Part shown: piece by piece, positions 48,451 to 56,239 of the stretch
Layout of the letters: the number at the start of each line of letters is the position of its first letter
Position numbering within the stretch: the first letter of the stretch is position 1
Assembly: GCF_027923225.1 (NCBI RefSeq)
Contig: NZ_BSDI01000013.1
Coordinates: 96,228-160,227, forward strand
DNA from: Phytohabitans aurantiacus
GTDB lineage: Bacteria > Actinomycetota > Actinomycetes > Mycobacteriales > Micromonosporaceae
Reading direction: 5' to 3'
Length of the DNA: 64,000 bases
Notes under the pieces: model-generated
Told to the model about the DNA's origin: nothing
Seen by the model: the letters and a program-made list of their open reading frames with translations, nothing else
Database searches by the model: none
Program-made: the position numbers and the translations under genes

Positions 48451-48788
48451 TAGCGCGAGATCTCGATCATGTCGTCGCGCAACCGGACGTTGTAGACGGG
48501 TACGGACACCCCGGGCTCGTCGAGGCACTCGCCGGTGCGCAGGTCGTACACCTGCTTGTGCAGCGGGGAGGCGACGGTCGGCGCGTCGCCCCGGGTGCCG
48601 ACGATGCCCCGCGACATCACGTAGGCGCCGGCGATCGGGTCGCGGTTGCCGATGGCGTACAGGCTGCCGTCGAACGTACGGAAGATGGCCACCTGCTCGC
48701 CGCCGACGAGCGCGGCCACGCCGCGTTCCGGATCCACCCGGTCGTACGGGCAGACGACTGTCCACTGTTGAGTAAGTGTGTCCGTCAT
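48450..48788 (-). CDS. nirD: nitrite reductase small subunit NirD
   Basis: NirD (112 aa) is the Rieske-fold partner of NirB. AIFRTFDGSLYAIGNRDPIA and PLHKQVYDLRTGECLDE give the fold. The Cys and His cluster ligands of true Rieske proteins are absent, as is normal for NirD. ATG 48788 overlaps the end of nirB by four bases. The frame continues upstream as antisense-like sequence, so the shorter start is correct. Confidence 0.93.
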   Translation of the reverse strand: MTDTLTQQWTVVCPYDRVDPERGVAALVGGEQVAIFRTFDGSLYAIGNRDPIAGAYVMSRGIVGTRGDAPTVASPLHKQVYDLRTGECLDEPGVSVPVYNVRLRDDMIEISR

Positions 48789-51298
48789 TGGCGTGCTCCC
48801 ATGGTCGGAAGGCCGAGCGTCACCGGGCGGCGCTCTCCCAGAGCCGGGACCGGCTGCCCGCGCTCCACCTCGAAGCTGATCGAGGGGTCGGGGGTGTCCG
48901 GCGCGTTGACGAAGGAGGTGAAGCGCCGGACTCGCTCGGGGTCTTCGATGGTCGCCCGCCACTCGTCCTCGTACGCGCCGACGTGCTGGGCCATCGCGGC
49001 GTCCAGCTCGTCGCAGAGACCGAGGGAGTCGTCGACGATGACCGCGCGCAGGTGGTCGAGGCCGCCCTCCATGGCCTCGATCCACGCCGCGGTGCGCTGC
49101 AGCCGGTCGGCGGTGCGGATGTAGAACATCAGGAACCGGTCGATCAGCCGGACCAGCTCCTCAGTGGACAGATCGCTGGCGAAGAGGTCGGCGTGGCGCG
49201 GGCGGAAGCCGCCGTTGCCGCCGACGTACAGGTTCCAGCCGTTGTCAGTGGCGATGACGCCGAAGTCCTTGCTGCGCGCCTCGGCGCACTCCCGGGCGCA
49301 GCCGGACACCGCCGACTTGAGCTTGTGCGGGGCGCGCAGCCCGCGGTACCGCAGCTCCAGCGCGACCGCCAGCCCGACCGAGTCCTGCACGCCGTACCGG
49401 CACCACGTGCTGCCGACGCACGACTTGACCGTGCGCAGCGCCTTGCCGTACGCGTGACCCGATTCGAACCCAGCGTCGACCAGCCGGCGCCAGATCTGGG
49501 GCAACTGCTCGACGCGCGCGCCGAACAGGTCGATCCGCTGGCCACCCGTGATCTTCGTGTACAGGTTGAAGTCGCGCGCCACCTCGCCGATGACGATCAG
49601 CTTCTCCGGCGTGATCTCGCCACCGGGAATGCGCGGCACCACAGAGTAGGTGCCGTCCTTCTGGATGTTGGCGAGGAAGTGGTCGTTGGTGTCCTGCAGC
49701 GCGGCCTGCTCGCCATCCAGGATGTACCCGCTGCCGAGCGCCGCCAGGATCGACGCCACCGCCGGCTTGCAGATGTCGCAGCCCCGCCCGCGCCCGTGCT
49801 CGGCGACGAGCTGCGAGAACGTCCGGATGCCGCGCACCCGGATGATCTCGAACAGCTCCTGCCTGCTGTGGTCGAAGTGCTCGCACAGCGCCTTCGACAT
49901 CTGTACGCCGGAGACGGCCAGCAACTGCTTGAGCATCGGTACGCAGGAGCCACAGCTCGTGCCGGCGCGAGTACACGACTTGATCGCGCCCACGTCGGTG
50001 CAGCCCTCGTGGATCGCGCCGATGATCTGGTCCTTGGTGACGGCGTTGCAGGAGCAGACCTGCGCGCTGCCCGGGAGCGCGGCGATGCCGGCTCCGGTGC
50101 CGCCGCCCTCGGACTCGGGCGCGAGCAGCGCGAGCGGCGGGCCGGGCAGCGCGCCGCCGACGCTGGCGCGCAGCGTCGGGTACGCCGTGGCGTCGCCGAC
50201 GAGAACGCCGCCGAGCAGGGTCTGGGCGTCGTCGGAGAGCACGAGCTTCGCGTACACCCGGGTGGCGGGGTCGGTGAACGTCACGTCGAGGCAGCCCTCG
50301 GTGGTGCCGTGCGCGTCGCCGAAGGACGCCACGTCGACACCGAGCAGCTTCAGCTTGGTCGACAGGTCGGCACCGGGGAACGTCGCCTGGCCGCCGAGCA
50401 GCCGGTCGGCCACCACCTCGGCCATCGCGTACCCGGGTGCGACCAGGCCGTAGCAGAGCCCGTCGACCGCGGCGCACTCGCCGATCGCGAAGATCCGGTC
50501 GTCGGAGGTCTGGCAGGTGCCGTCGACGAGGATGCCGCCCCGGTCGCCAACCGCGATACCGGCGGCGCGCGCCACGTCGTCGCGCGGCCGGACGCCCGCC
50601 GCGACCACCACGATGTCCGCCTGGATCCACTCGCCGTTCGACAGCGTCAAACCGTGTACGTCACCGTCGTTACGGGGGCGGATCGCCGTCGTCGCGGCAC
50701 CGGTGTGCACCTTGACGTCCAGGTCCTCGACGTACCGCCGCAGCATCGCGCCGCCCGCCTCGTCGACCTGTACCGGCATCAGCCGCGGCGCGAACTCGAT
50801 CACGTGCGTCGACAGGTCGAGCAGGCGCAGCGCGTTGGCCGCCTCGAGACCGAGCAGGCCGCCACCGATCACGGCACCCGTGCGCTTGCCCTTGGCGAAG
50901 TCGCGGATCGCCTCAAGGTCGTCGAGCGTGCGGTACACGAAGACGCCGGACAGGTCCCGGCCGTCGATCGGTGGCACGAAAGGGTAGGAGCCCGTCGCGA
51001 GTACCAGGGCGTCGTACGGGTACTCGCCGGCACCCGTCACGGCCACCCGCCGCTCGCGGTCGAGGCTGACCACCGGCTCGCCGAGCCGCAGGTCGACCTC
51101 GTCGTCCGGGGTGTGCAGGCTCAACTCCTCGGGGCTCACCCCGTCGAAGAACGCCGACAACCGCACCCGGTCGTACGCCGGCCGGCCCTCTTCGGCGAGG
51201 ACGGTGATCCGCCACTCGCCGGTGGTGTCGCGGGAGCGCACCGCTTCCACGAACCGCTGGCCGACCATGCCGTTGCCGACGACCACCAGGTTTTTCAT
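48785..51298 (-). CDS. nirB: NAD(P)H nitrite reductase large subunit NirB
   Basis: NirB (837 aa) reduces nitrite to ammonium with siroheme. An FAD/NAD domain opens it (VVVGNGMVGQRFVEAV; GGGLLGLEAANALRLL). A BFD-type [2Fe-2S] site follows with Cys415, Cys417, Cys449 and Cys452. The siroheme/[4Fe-4S] half has Cys627, Cys633, Cys667 and Cys671 (SGCARECAEA). I chose ATG 51298, which overlaps the preceding gene by four bases. The extra 57 codons upstream are out-of-family. Length is normal. Confidence 0.96.
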   Translation of the reverse strand: MKNLVVVGNGMVGQRFVEAVRSRDTTGEWRITVLAEEGRPAYDRVRLSAFFDGVSPEELSLHTPDDEVDLRLGEPVVSLDRERRVAVTGAGEYPYDALVLATGSYPFVPPIDGRDLSGVFVYRTLDDLEAIRDFAKGKRTGAVIGGGLLGLEAANALRLLDLSTHVIEFAPRLMPVQVDEAGGAMLRRYVEDLDVKVHTGAATTAIRPRNDGDVHGLTLSNGEWIQADIVVVAAGVRPRDDVARAAGIAVGDRGGILVDGTCQTSDDRIFAIGECAAVDGLCYGLVAPGYAMAEVVADRLLGGQATFPGADLSTKLKLLGVDVASFGDAHGTTEGCLDVTFTDPATRVYAKLVLSDDAQTLLGGVLVGDATAYPTLRASVGGALPGPPLALLAPESEGGGTGAGIAALPGSAQVCSCNAVTKDQIIGAIHEGCTDVGAIKSCTRAGTSCGSCVPMLKQLLAVSGVQMSKALCEHFDHSRQELFEIIRVRGIRTFSQLVAEHGRGRGCDICKPAVASILAALGSGYILDGEQAALQDTNDHFLANIQKDGTYSVVPRIPGGEITPEKLIVIGEVARDFNLYTKITGGQRIDLFGARVEQLPQIWRRLVDAGFESGHAYGKALRTVKSCVGSTWCRYGVQDSVGLAVALELRYRGLRAPHKLKSAVSGCARECAEARSKDFGVIATDNGWNLYVGGNGGFRPRHADLFASDLSTEELVRLIDRFLMFYIRTADRLQRTAAWIEAMEGGLDHLRAVIVDDSLGLCDELDAAMAQHVGAYEDEWRATIEDPERVRRFTSFVNAPDTPDPSISFEVERGQPVPALGERRPVTLGLPTMGARQ

Positions 51299-52731
51299 GC
51301 GGCGACCTCCGTCGAGTCCACAGTGGAAAGCCATTCGACGATGCCCTCCACGGCGTCGCGGCACGTGCCGCAGCCCGTGGTGGCCCTGGTCGCGGCGACC
51401 ACGTCGTCGACGGACCGCGCACCGGAGCGCCAGCAGCGCACCAGTGTTCCCTTGGTGACCGTGTTGCACTGGCAGACCGTCACGGCGTCGGGCATGAGCG
51501 CCGGCGACTCCGCCGTCACCGCCGCGCCACCGCCGATGGCACGGCCGAGCAGCAGAGCACGACGGTCGACCGGCACCGGAGCGCCACGGTCGAAGAGCTG
51601 GATCACCGTGCCGATCGCCGGGTTGTCGCCGAGCATGATGGCGCCGGTCAGCCGTTCGTCGACGATCGTCAGCTTCGCGTACGTGCCGCGGACGGGGTCG
51701 GCGAAGCTCAGCTCCTCCGCCACGGCACCCTCGGGCGCCGGGTTACCCATGGCGGCGAGATCGATGCCCGCGGCCTTGAGCCGCGTGACCACCGGAAGCG
51801 GCCGGTACCGTGCCGTCGGGTCGTCGCCGGCCAGCACGCGGGCGACGATCCGTGCCTGCTCCCACGCGGGCGCCACCAGGCCGCTGACCACGCCATCGTG
51901 CTGGGCGCAGTCGCCGATCGCGGAGATCGCCGGGTCGCTGGTGCGCATCCGGTCGTCGACCACGATGCCCCGCTCGACGGTGAGGCCGGCGGTGCGGGCC
52001 ATCTCGGTTTCGGGCCGCACGCCACAGGCCACCACCAGCAGGTCGGCGGTCAGCTCGCGGCCGCCGGCGAGGCCGAGCGTCACGCTGTCGGGGCCGGCGG
52101 TCACGGACGACGCCATCGCGTCGAGGTGGGCGGTGATGCCGATGCCGGCCAGTGTCCGCACCAGCACGGCGCTCGCGCCGGGGTCCAGCTGGCGCTCCAT
52201 CAGGTGCCCGACCGCGTGCACGACCTGCACGTCCAGGCCGCGGGCCGCGAGGCCACGCGCGGCTTCGAGACCGAGCAGACCGCCACCGAGTACCAGGGCC
52301 GTGCGCGCGCCGTCAGCGGTGGCGAGGATCCGCCGGCAGTCGTCGAGCGTGCGGAACACCGCCACCCGGTCCGGCAGGTTCGTGGTGTCCAGCCCCGCGA
52401 GCGGCGGCACGAGGGCGCGGCTGCCGGTGGCGAGTACCAGGTGGTCGTACTCGATCTGCTCGCCATCGGCGGTGGTGAGCTGGCGCGCGGCGCGGTCGAC
52501 GGCGGTGACCGTGACCCCGGGGCGCAGGTCGATCCCGTGGCCGGCGGCCTCGGTGATCTCCACGTCGCGCTCGCCCACCTTGCCGGCGAGGACGCTGGAC
52601 AACATGATCCGGTTGTAGGCCCGGTGCTGTTCCGCACCGAGCACGGTGATCTTCATGTCGGTGCCACGGTCGCGGAGCTCGGCGGCGAGCCGCGACCCCG
52701 CCATCCCGTAGCCGACAATCACTACCTTCAT
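51295..52731 (-). CDS. NirB-like FAD/NAD(P)H oxidoreductase with BFD [2Fe-2S] domain
   Basis: This 478-aa protein resembles the front half of NirB: FAD motif VVIVGYGMAGSRLAAELRDR, NAD motif LVLGGGLLGLEAARGLAARG, and a C-terminal BFD cluster with CQCNTVTKGTLV and GCGTC. The siroheme half is absent. It lies between the nitrate reductase and NirB, overlapping each by four bases, so it is probably the electron-transfer subunit of the assimilatory nitrate reductase, like NasB of Bacillus. ATG 52731 is chosen. A second possible role is supplying electrons to NirB. Confidence 0.87.
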   Translation of the reverse strand: MKVVIVGYGMAGSRLAAELRDRGTDMKITVLGAEQHRAYNRIMLSSVLAGKVGERDVEITEAAGHGIDLRPGVTVTAVDRAARQLTTADGEQIEYDHLVLATGSRALVPPLAGLDTTNLPDRVAVFRTLDDCRRILATADGARTALVLGGGLLGLEAARGLAARGLDVQVVHAVGHLMERQLDPGASAVLVRTLAGIGITAHLDAMASSVTAGPDSVTLGLAGGRELTADLLVVACGVRPETEMARTAGLTVERGIVVDDRMRTSDPAISAIGDCAQHDGVVSGLVAPAWEQARIVARVLAGDDPTARYRPLPVVTRLKAAGIDLAAMGNPAPEGAVAEELSFADPVRGTYAKLTIVDERLTGAIMLGDNPAIGTVIQLFDRGAPVPVDRRALLLGRAIGGGAAVTAESPALMPDAVTVCQCNTVTKGTLVRCWRSGARSVDDVVAATRATTGCGTCRDAVEGIVEWLSTVDSTEVAA

Positions 52732-54854
52732 GCCAATTCCACCTTGACTGCGCACACCTTGAACTCCGGCATTCGAGACGTCGGGTCGAGGGCGTCGCTC
52801 GTCAGTGAGTTGGCCCGGGCCGCGCCGCCCCAGTGGAACGGCGCGAAAACTGTGTCCGGCCGGATCGTCTCGGTCAGGCGGGCGGGAGCCCGCATCTGAC
52901 CGCGCCGGCTGGTGACCACCACCTCGTCGCCGTGCTCGACGCCGAGGCGGGCGGCCAGGTCGGGGTGCATCTCCACGAACGCGTTCGGCGCCGCCTTGCG
53001 CAGCGGGCCGATGCGCCGGGTCTGCGCCCCGGACTGGTACTGGGCCAGCACCCGGCCCGTCGTGAGATAGAGCGGGTACTCCGCGTCGACCTCCTCGGCG
53101 GCGGGACGGTGCTCGACCGGCAGGAACCGCGCCCGGCCGTCTGGAGTGGCGAAGGTGTCGACGAAGAGCCGCGGCGTACCCGGTTGGTCCACCGATGGGC
53201 ACGGCCAGAACACGCCGTCCTCAGCGTCGACCCGCTCCCACGTCACGCCTGCGTAGTCGGCCGTGCCCCCAGCCGAAGCACGCCGCAGCTCCTCGAACAC
53301 GGCGCGCGGCTCGGTGGTGAACCGGTCGCCGGTGCCGAGCCGGGAGGCCAGCTCAGCGATCACCGCCAGGTCCGTCCTCACTCCTGGCGGTGGCTCTCGG
53401 AGGGCGTGGCGCCGCAGCACCCGCCCCTCCAGGTTGGTCATCGTGCCGTCTTCCTCGGCCCACTGGGCGGTGGGCAGCACCACGTCGGCGAGCGCCGCGG
53501 TCTCGGACAGCACGAAGTCGGAGACGACCAGCAGGTCGAGGCTCCTGATGCGCTCCTCGATGTGCGCGGCGCGCGGCGCCGACACGACCGGGTTGGAGCC
53601 GAAAACCAGCATGGCCTTCGGGCCGCCCGGCGTGCCCAGCGAGTCGAGCAGCTCGTAGGCCGACACACCGGGGCCGGGCAGCTCGTCAGGGTCCACGCCC
53701 CACACCGCGGCCACGTGGGCACGCGCCGCCGGGTCGTCGATCTTCCGGTACCCGGGCAGCTGGTCGGCCTTCTGCCCGTGCTCGCGCCCGCCCTGCCCGT
53801 TGCCCTGGCCGGTGAGGCAGCCGTACCCCGATCCCGGCCGTCCGGGCAGGCCGAGCGCGAGCGCCAGATTGATGTACGCGGTGACCGTGTCGACGCCCTT
53901 GGCGTGCTGCTCGGCGCCGCGCGCGGTCAGGATGATGGTCTTTCCGCCGCTCGCCAGCGCGCGGGCGGCGGCCTCCAGGTCGGCGACCGGCACGCCGGTC
54001 ATCCGCTCGACCCGGGCCGGCCAGTAGCTCGCGACCGTGCGCCGCACGTCGGCGAACCCGGTCGTGCGGGCGGCGATGTAGTCCTTGTCTATCCAGCCTT
54101 CGCTGAGCACGATGTGCAGCAGCGCGTTGGCGAGCGCCAGATCGGTGCCCGGCGTCGGCTGGAGGTGCAGGGTGGCCTGCCGCGCGGTCGTGGTGAGCCG
54201 CGGGTCGATGACGATCAGCGTGCCGCCGCGCTGCTTCTGCTCGGTGAGGTAGCGCGCGAACGGCGGCATCGTCTCGGCCACGTTGGCGCCGACGAGCAGC
54301 AGCGTGTCGGCTTCGCCGATGTCACTGAGCGGGAAGGGGAGGCCCCGGTCGACGCCGAACGCCTTCATGCCCGCCGCGGCCGCCGACGACATGCAGAACC
54401 GGCCGTTGTAGTCGATGTTCTTCGTACGCAGGCCGACGCGGGCGAACTTGCCCAGCGCGTACGCCTTCTCGTTGGTGAGGCCACCGCCACCGAAGACCGC
54501 CACGGCGTCCCGGCCGTGCTCGTCCTGGATCCTCCCGATCGCGCCGGCGATCTTGTCGAGGGCCTCTTCCCAGGTGGCCGGTCTCAACGCGCCGTCTTCT
54601 CTGACGAGTGGCGTCAGGAGACGGTCGGGGTGGTCGAGCAGCTCCGCCGACGTCCAGCCCTTCTGGCACATGCCGCCCCGGTTGGTCGGGAACTGCCTGG
54701 CCAGCACCTCGGTTTTTCCCTCCGGGGTGGCCCGAAGAGTCATGCCGCACTGCAGGGCACAGTACGGACAATGTGTGGCGACCTCCCGGGTCGCCGTCAC
54801 CGCCTCCGCACCGCCTGTCATGTCTCGAAGCGTGCCGAGCAGCGGTTTCGCCAC
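52728..54854 (-). CDS. assimilatory nitrate reductase catalytic subunit
   Basis: This 708-aa molybdenum enzyme of the NasA/NarB/NasC family reduces nitrate to nitrite in the cytoplasm. Cys29, Cys32, Cys36 and Cys63 bind the N-terminal [4Fe-4S] cluster. Cys154 (YNGRFCMSSAAAAG) is the expected molybdenum ligand. The C-terminal molydopterin-binding domain includes YPLYLTTGRVLAQYQSGAQT. There is no twin-arginine signal, in keeping with an assimilatory role. The start is GTG 54854, with ATG 54821 an alternative just before the cluster. It begins the five-gene - strand operon. Confidence 0.93.
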   Translation of the reverse strand: MAKPLLGTLRDMTGGAEAVTATREVATHCPYCALQCGMTLRATPEGKTEVLARQFPTNRGGMCQKGWTSAELLDHPDRLLTPLVREDGALRPATWEEALDKIAGAIGRIQDEHGRDAVAVFGGGGLTNEKAYALGKFARVGLRTKNIDYNGRFCMSSAAAAGMKAFGVDRGLPFPLSDIGEADTLLLVGANVAETMPPFARYLTEQKQRGGTLIVIDPRLTTTARQATLHLQPTPGTDLALANALLHIVLSEGWIDKDYIAARTTGFADVRRTVASYWPARVERMTGVPVADLEAAARALASGGKTIILTARGAEQHAKGVDTVTAYINLALALGLPGRPGSGYGCLTGQGNGQGGREHGQKADQLPGYRKIDDPAARAHVAAVWGVDPDELPGPGVSAYELLDSLGTPGGPKAMLVFGSNPVVSAPRAAHIEERIRSLDLLVVSDFVLSETAALADVVLPTAQWAEEDGTMTNLEGRVLRRHALREPPPGVRTDLAVIAELASRLGTGDRFTTEPRAVFEELRRASAGGTADYAGVTWERVDAEDGVFWPCPSVDQPGTPRLFVDTFATPDGRARFLPVEHRPAAEEVDAEYPLYLTTGRVLAQYQSGAQTRRIGPLRKAAPNAFVEMHPDLAARLGVEHGDEVVVTSRRGQMRAPARLTETIRPDTVFAPFHWGGAARANSLTSDALDPTSRMPEFKVCAVKVELA

Positions 54855-54868
54855 CGCGTCCCGATTGT

Positions 54869-54884
54869 TTCGAGCCTGCTAAGA
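54869..54884 (-). promoter_or_regulatory. weak GlnR-like site upstream of the nitrate reductase
   Basis: On the - strand, TTAGC, six bases, GAAAC resembles the GlnR pattern gTnAC-n6-GaAAC, with the second half exact and the first half poor. It lies about 15 bases upstream of the start codon. The position is closer to the gene than usual for an activator site, so confidence is low. Confidence 0.25.
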
Positions 54885-54943
54885 GAGGTTCACTAGCCCT
54901 GTTGGCAGACGGTCAGCCCTTCCTGGACGGCGGTTGGCTTGGG

Positions 54944-54972
54944 GTGACACCTGGTCATACCGGCGGTACGCT
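54944..54972 (+). promoter_or_regulatory. leaderless promoter of the antitoxin gene
   Basis: GTGACA (54944-54949) and TACGCT (54967-54972) are exactly 17 bases apart, and ATG 54980 follows by seven bases. No ribosome-binding site is present. Confidence 0.55.
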
Positions 54973-54979
54973 TCAGCGC

Positions 54980-55225
54980 ATGACCAAGAAGGTGACGCTG
55001 TCGTTCCCGGACGACACCATCGAGGAGGCGCGCCGCTTCGCGAAGCGCGAGGGGCTCTCTTTGTCCGCCTGGATGGATCAAGCCGCCCGCGAAAAGGCGC
55101 TCCGCGAGGTCTTCACCGCGCACGCTGCGGCGGTCAACCGTGCCGGCTTCGACCTGGAAGCCGACGCGCTCGCCGACGAACGCGAAGTGGCGATGGTCGA
55201 CGCGGCGATCTTCCGTGCTTCGTAG
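54980..55225 (+). CDS. antitoxin of a MazEF-like pair (ribbon-helix-helix type)
   Basis: This 81-aa protein begins with a ribbon-helix-helix motif (KKVTLSFPDDTIEEARRFAK, REGLSLSAWMDQAAREKA), typical of antitoxins that repress their own promoter. The acidic C-terminal half would bind the toxin. ATG 54980 is leaderless-type. The stop overlaps the toxin GTG by 11 bases. It lies divergently from the nitrate reductase operon, 125 bases away. Confidence 0.72.
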   Translation: MTKKVTLSFPDDTIEEARRFAKREGLSLSAWMDQAAREKALREVFTAHAAAVNRAGFDLEADALADEREVAMVDAAIFRAS

Positions 55226-55508
55226 GGGCGAGATCTGGCGGGTGGAGGGCGCCCGCGAGCGGCTCGGCCTCGTGATCAGCTCAGACGTCTACAACAGCAC
55301 CGACGTGCCGATCGTCGTGGTGGCCGAGGTGGTGGAGGAGGAGTTGCTGCGCGACTCGCCGCTCGCTGTGCAGATGGGCCAGTACGTGGTGATGCCCGAT
55401 CGGCTGTCGTCGCCGATGAAAAAGTGGTTCACCGAGTGCGTCGACTACGCAGACACCGACACCATGAACAAGGTCGCCCGAGCCCTACGCATAATCCAAG
55501 ACCTCTAA
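55215..55508 (+). CDS. MazF/PemK-like toxin
   Basis: This 97-aa protein has the MazF-type start LRRGEIWRVEG and core RLGLVISSDVYNSTDVPIVV. Family members are endoribonucleases that cut mRNA at short sites. The C-terminal MNKVARALRIIQDL fits the last helix. The usual Thr/Ser in the strand after the core is not clear (it reads VVVAEVVEEE), so activity cannot be assumed. GTG 55215 overlaps the antitoxin by 11 bases, giving the coupled antitoxin-toxin order. A longer frame upstream is antitoxin in another register. Confidence 0.7.
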   Translation: MLRRGEIWRVEGARERLGLVISSDVYNSTDVPIVVVAEVVEEELLRDSPLAVQMGQYVVMPDRLSSPMKKWFTECVDYADTDTMNKVARALRIIQDL

Positions 55509-55583
55509 CCCGCCCGCCGCGCGGCGCGCCGCGCCGCGTTGCGGGGGCCGCGCCGGCCCCGCGCCCCGCGCGCTCTCTTGCGC

Positions 55584-55642
55584 CGATCAAGGGCAGATGC
55601 ACGCGCTTTGATCGCAAAACCGCGTGTTTTCGCCCTTGATCG
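55584..55642. repeat. intergenic inverted repeat, copy 1
   Basis: The arms CGATCAAGGGC... (from 55584) and ...CGCCCTTGATCG (to 55642) face each other over about 22 bases with a few mismatches, around a 15-base centre. The outer arms recur in the copies at 55994 and 56122. Confidence 0.75.
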
Positions 55643-55889
55643 ATGCGACCTTCCTTGATCGCGGCGGCCGTCGGCGTCGTCGCGCGCCCGCGCCGCCGGC
55701 GGGCGGCCCTGGGGGCGTTCGGCCCGTACGCCGCGCCGTACGCGGGAGGGCGTCGCCGGTCGATGCCGCAAGTTCCGGGATAACGCGGCATCCCGTAGGG
55801 TGCGGGGCCGCAAGTTCGGCGAAGTTGCGGCATCAAGCGATCACCAGCGGACCCAGCCCGGCAGCGCTACACGCTCGCACAAGCCCTTG

Positions 55890-55959
55890 CACCGCGTTGT
55901 CCGCACCGCGTTGTCCGCACCGCGTTGTCCGCACCGCGTTGTCCGCACCGCGTTGTCCG
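55890..55959. repeat. 14-bp tandem repeat, five perfect copies
   Basis: CACCGCGTTGTCCG is repeated five times without a mismatch at 55890, 55904, 55918, 55932 and 55946, with a partial sixth start after it. Having no spacers and a short period, it is a minisatellite, not a CRISPR array. Confidence 0.95.
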
Positions 55960-55993
55960 CGCACCGCGCCGCGCCGATCAAGGGCATTCGCAT

Positions 55994-56051
55994 CGATCAA
56001 GGGCGAATACACGCGGAAAGAGATCCAACCGCGTGTGTTCGCCCTTGATCG
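55994..56051. repeat. intergenic inverted repeat, copy 2
   Basis: The 23-base arms 55994-56016 and 56029-56051 are complementary with one mismatch, around a 12-base centre. An extra left-arm piece (CGATCAAGGGC) lies at 55974-55984, just upstream. It is the best-preserved copy. Confidence 0.8.
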
Positions 56052-56101
56052 GCGCAAGCGGCGTGGCGACACGCCGTGCCGCGCTCGCCAGGCGGCGCCT
56101 G

Positions 56102-56144
56102 CACGCGGATCGGAGATAGAACCGCGTGCGTTTGCCCTTGATCG
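56102..56144. repeat. intergenic inverted repeat, copy 3 (left arm shortened)
   Basis: The right arm (56122-56144) matches copies 1 and 2, but only the inner seven bases of the left arm (CACGCGG, 56102-56108) remain. The centre is 13 bases of unrelated sequence. Confidence 0.7.
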
Positions 56145-56239
56145 GCGAAAAGAGGCCCCCGCCGCGCGGGGCGCGGCGGGGGTAACGGGGGCGCACGGCG
56201 GCGGGCCGCCGAGGGGGTGGAGCCGGCCAGCGGGTGGAG

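Larger units (their letters stand above)
55509..56239. repeat. 731-bp repeat-rich intergenic region without genes
   Basis: No convincing gene lies between the toxin and narK. The region contains three related inverted repeats, a five-copy 14-bp tandem repeat, and two further stem-loops (GATGCCGC/GCGGCATC at 55762-55792; CCGCAA/TTGCGG at 55808-55830). Open frames across it are repeat products. The base composition is extreme in GC. Confidence 0.75.

Noticed and set aside
48450..48788. NirD as a Rieske iron-sulfur ferredoxin
   Set aside because: The Cys and His ligand pairs are missing (NRDP and SPLHK stand in their places), so it is the cluster-free NirD type.
48776..52618. 1,280-codon open frame on the + strand opposite nirB and its neighbour
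   Set aside because: It mirrors well-recognised enzymes with conserved cluster ligands, and its translation is low-complexity Arg/Ala/Asp sequence.
52833..54896. 687-codon + strand frame opposite the nitrate reductase
   Set aside because: It is the antisense shadow of a gene with all cofactor ligands intact.
55890..55959. Possible CRISPR array
   Set aside because: The 14-bp units are head-to-tail with no spacers, and no cas genes are present.
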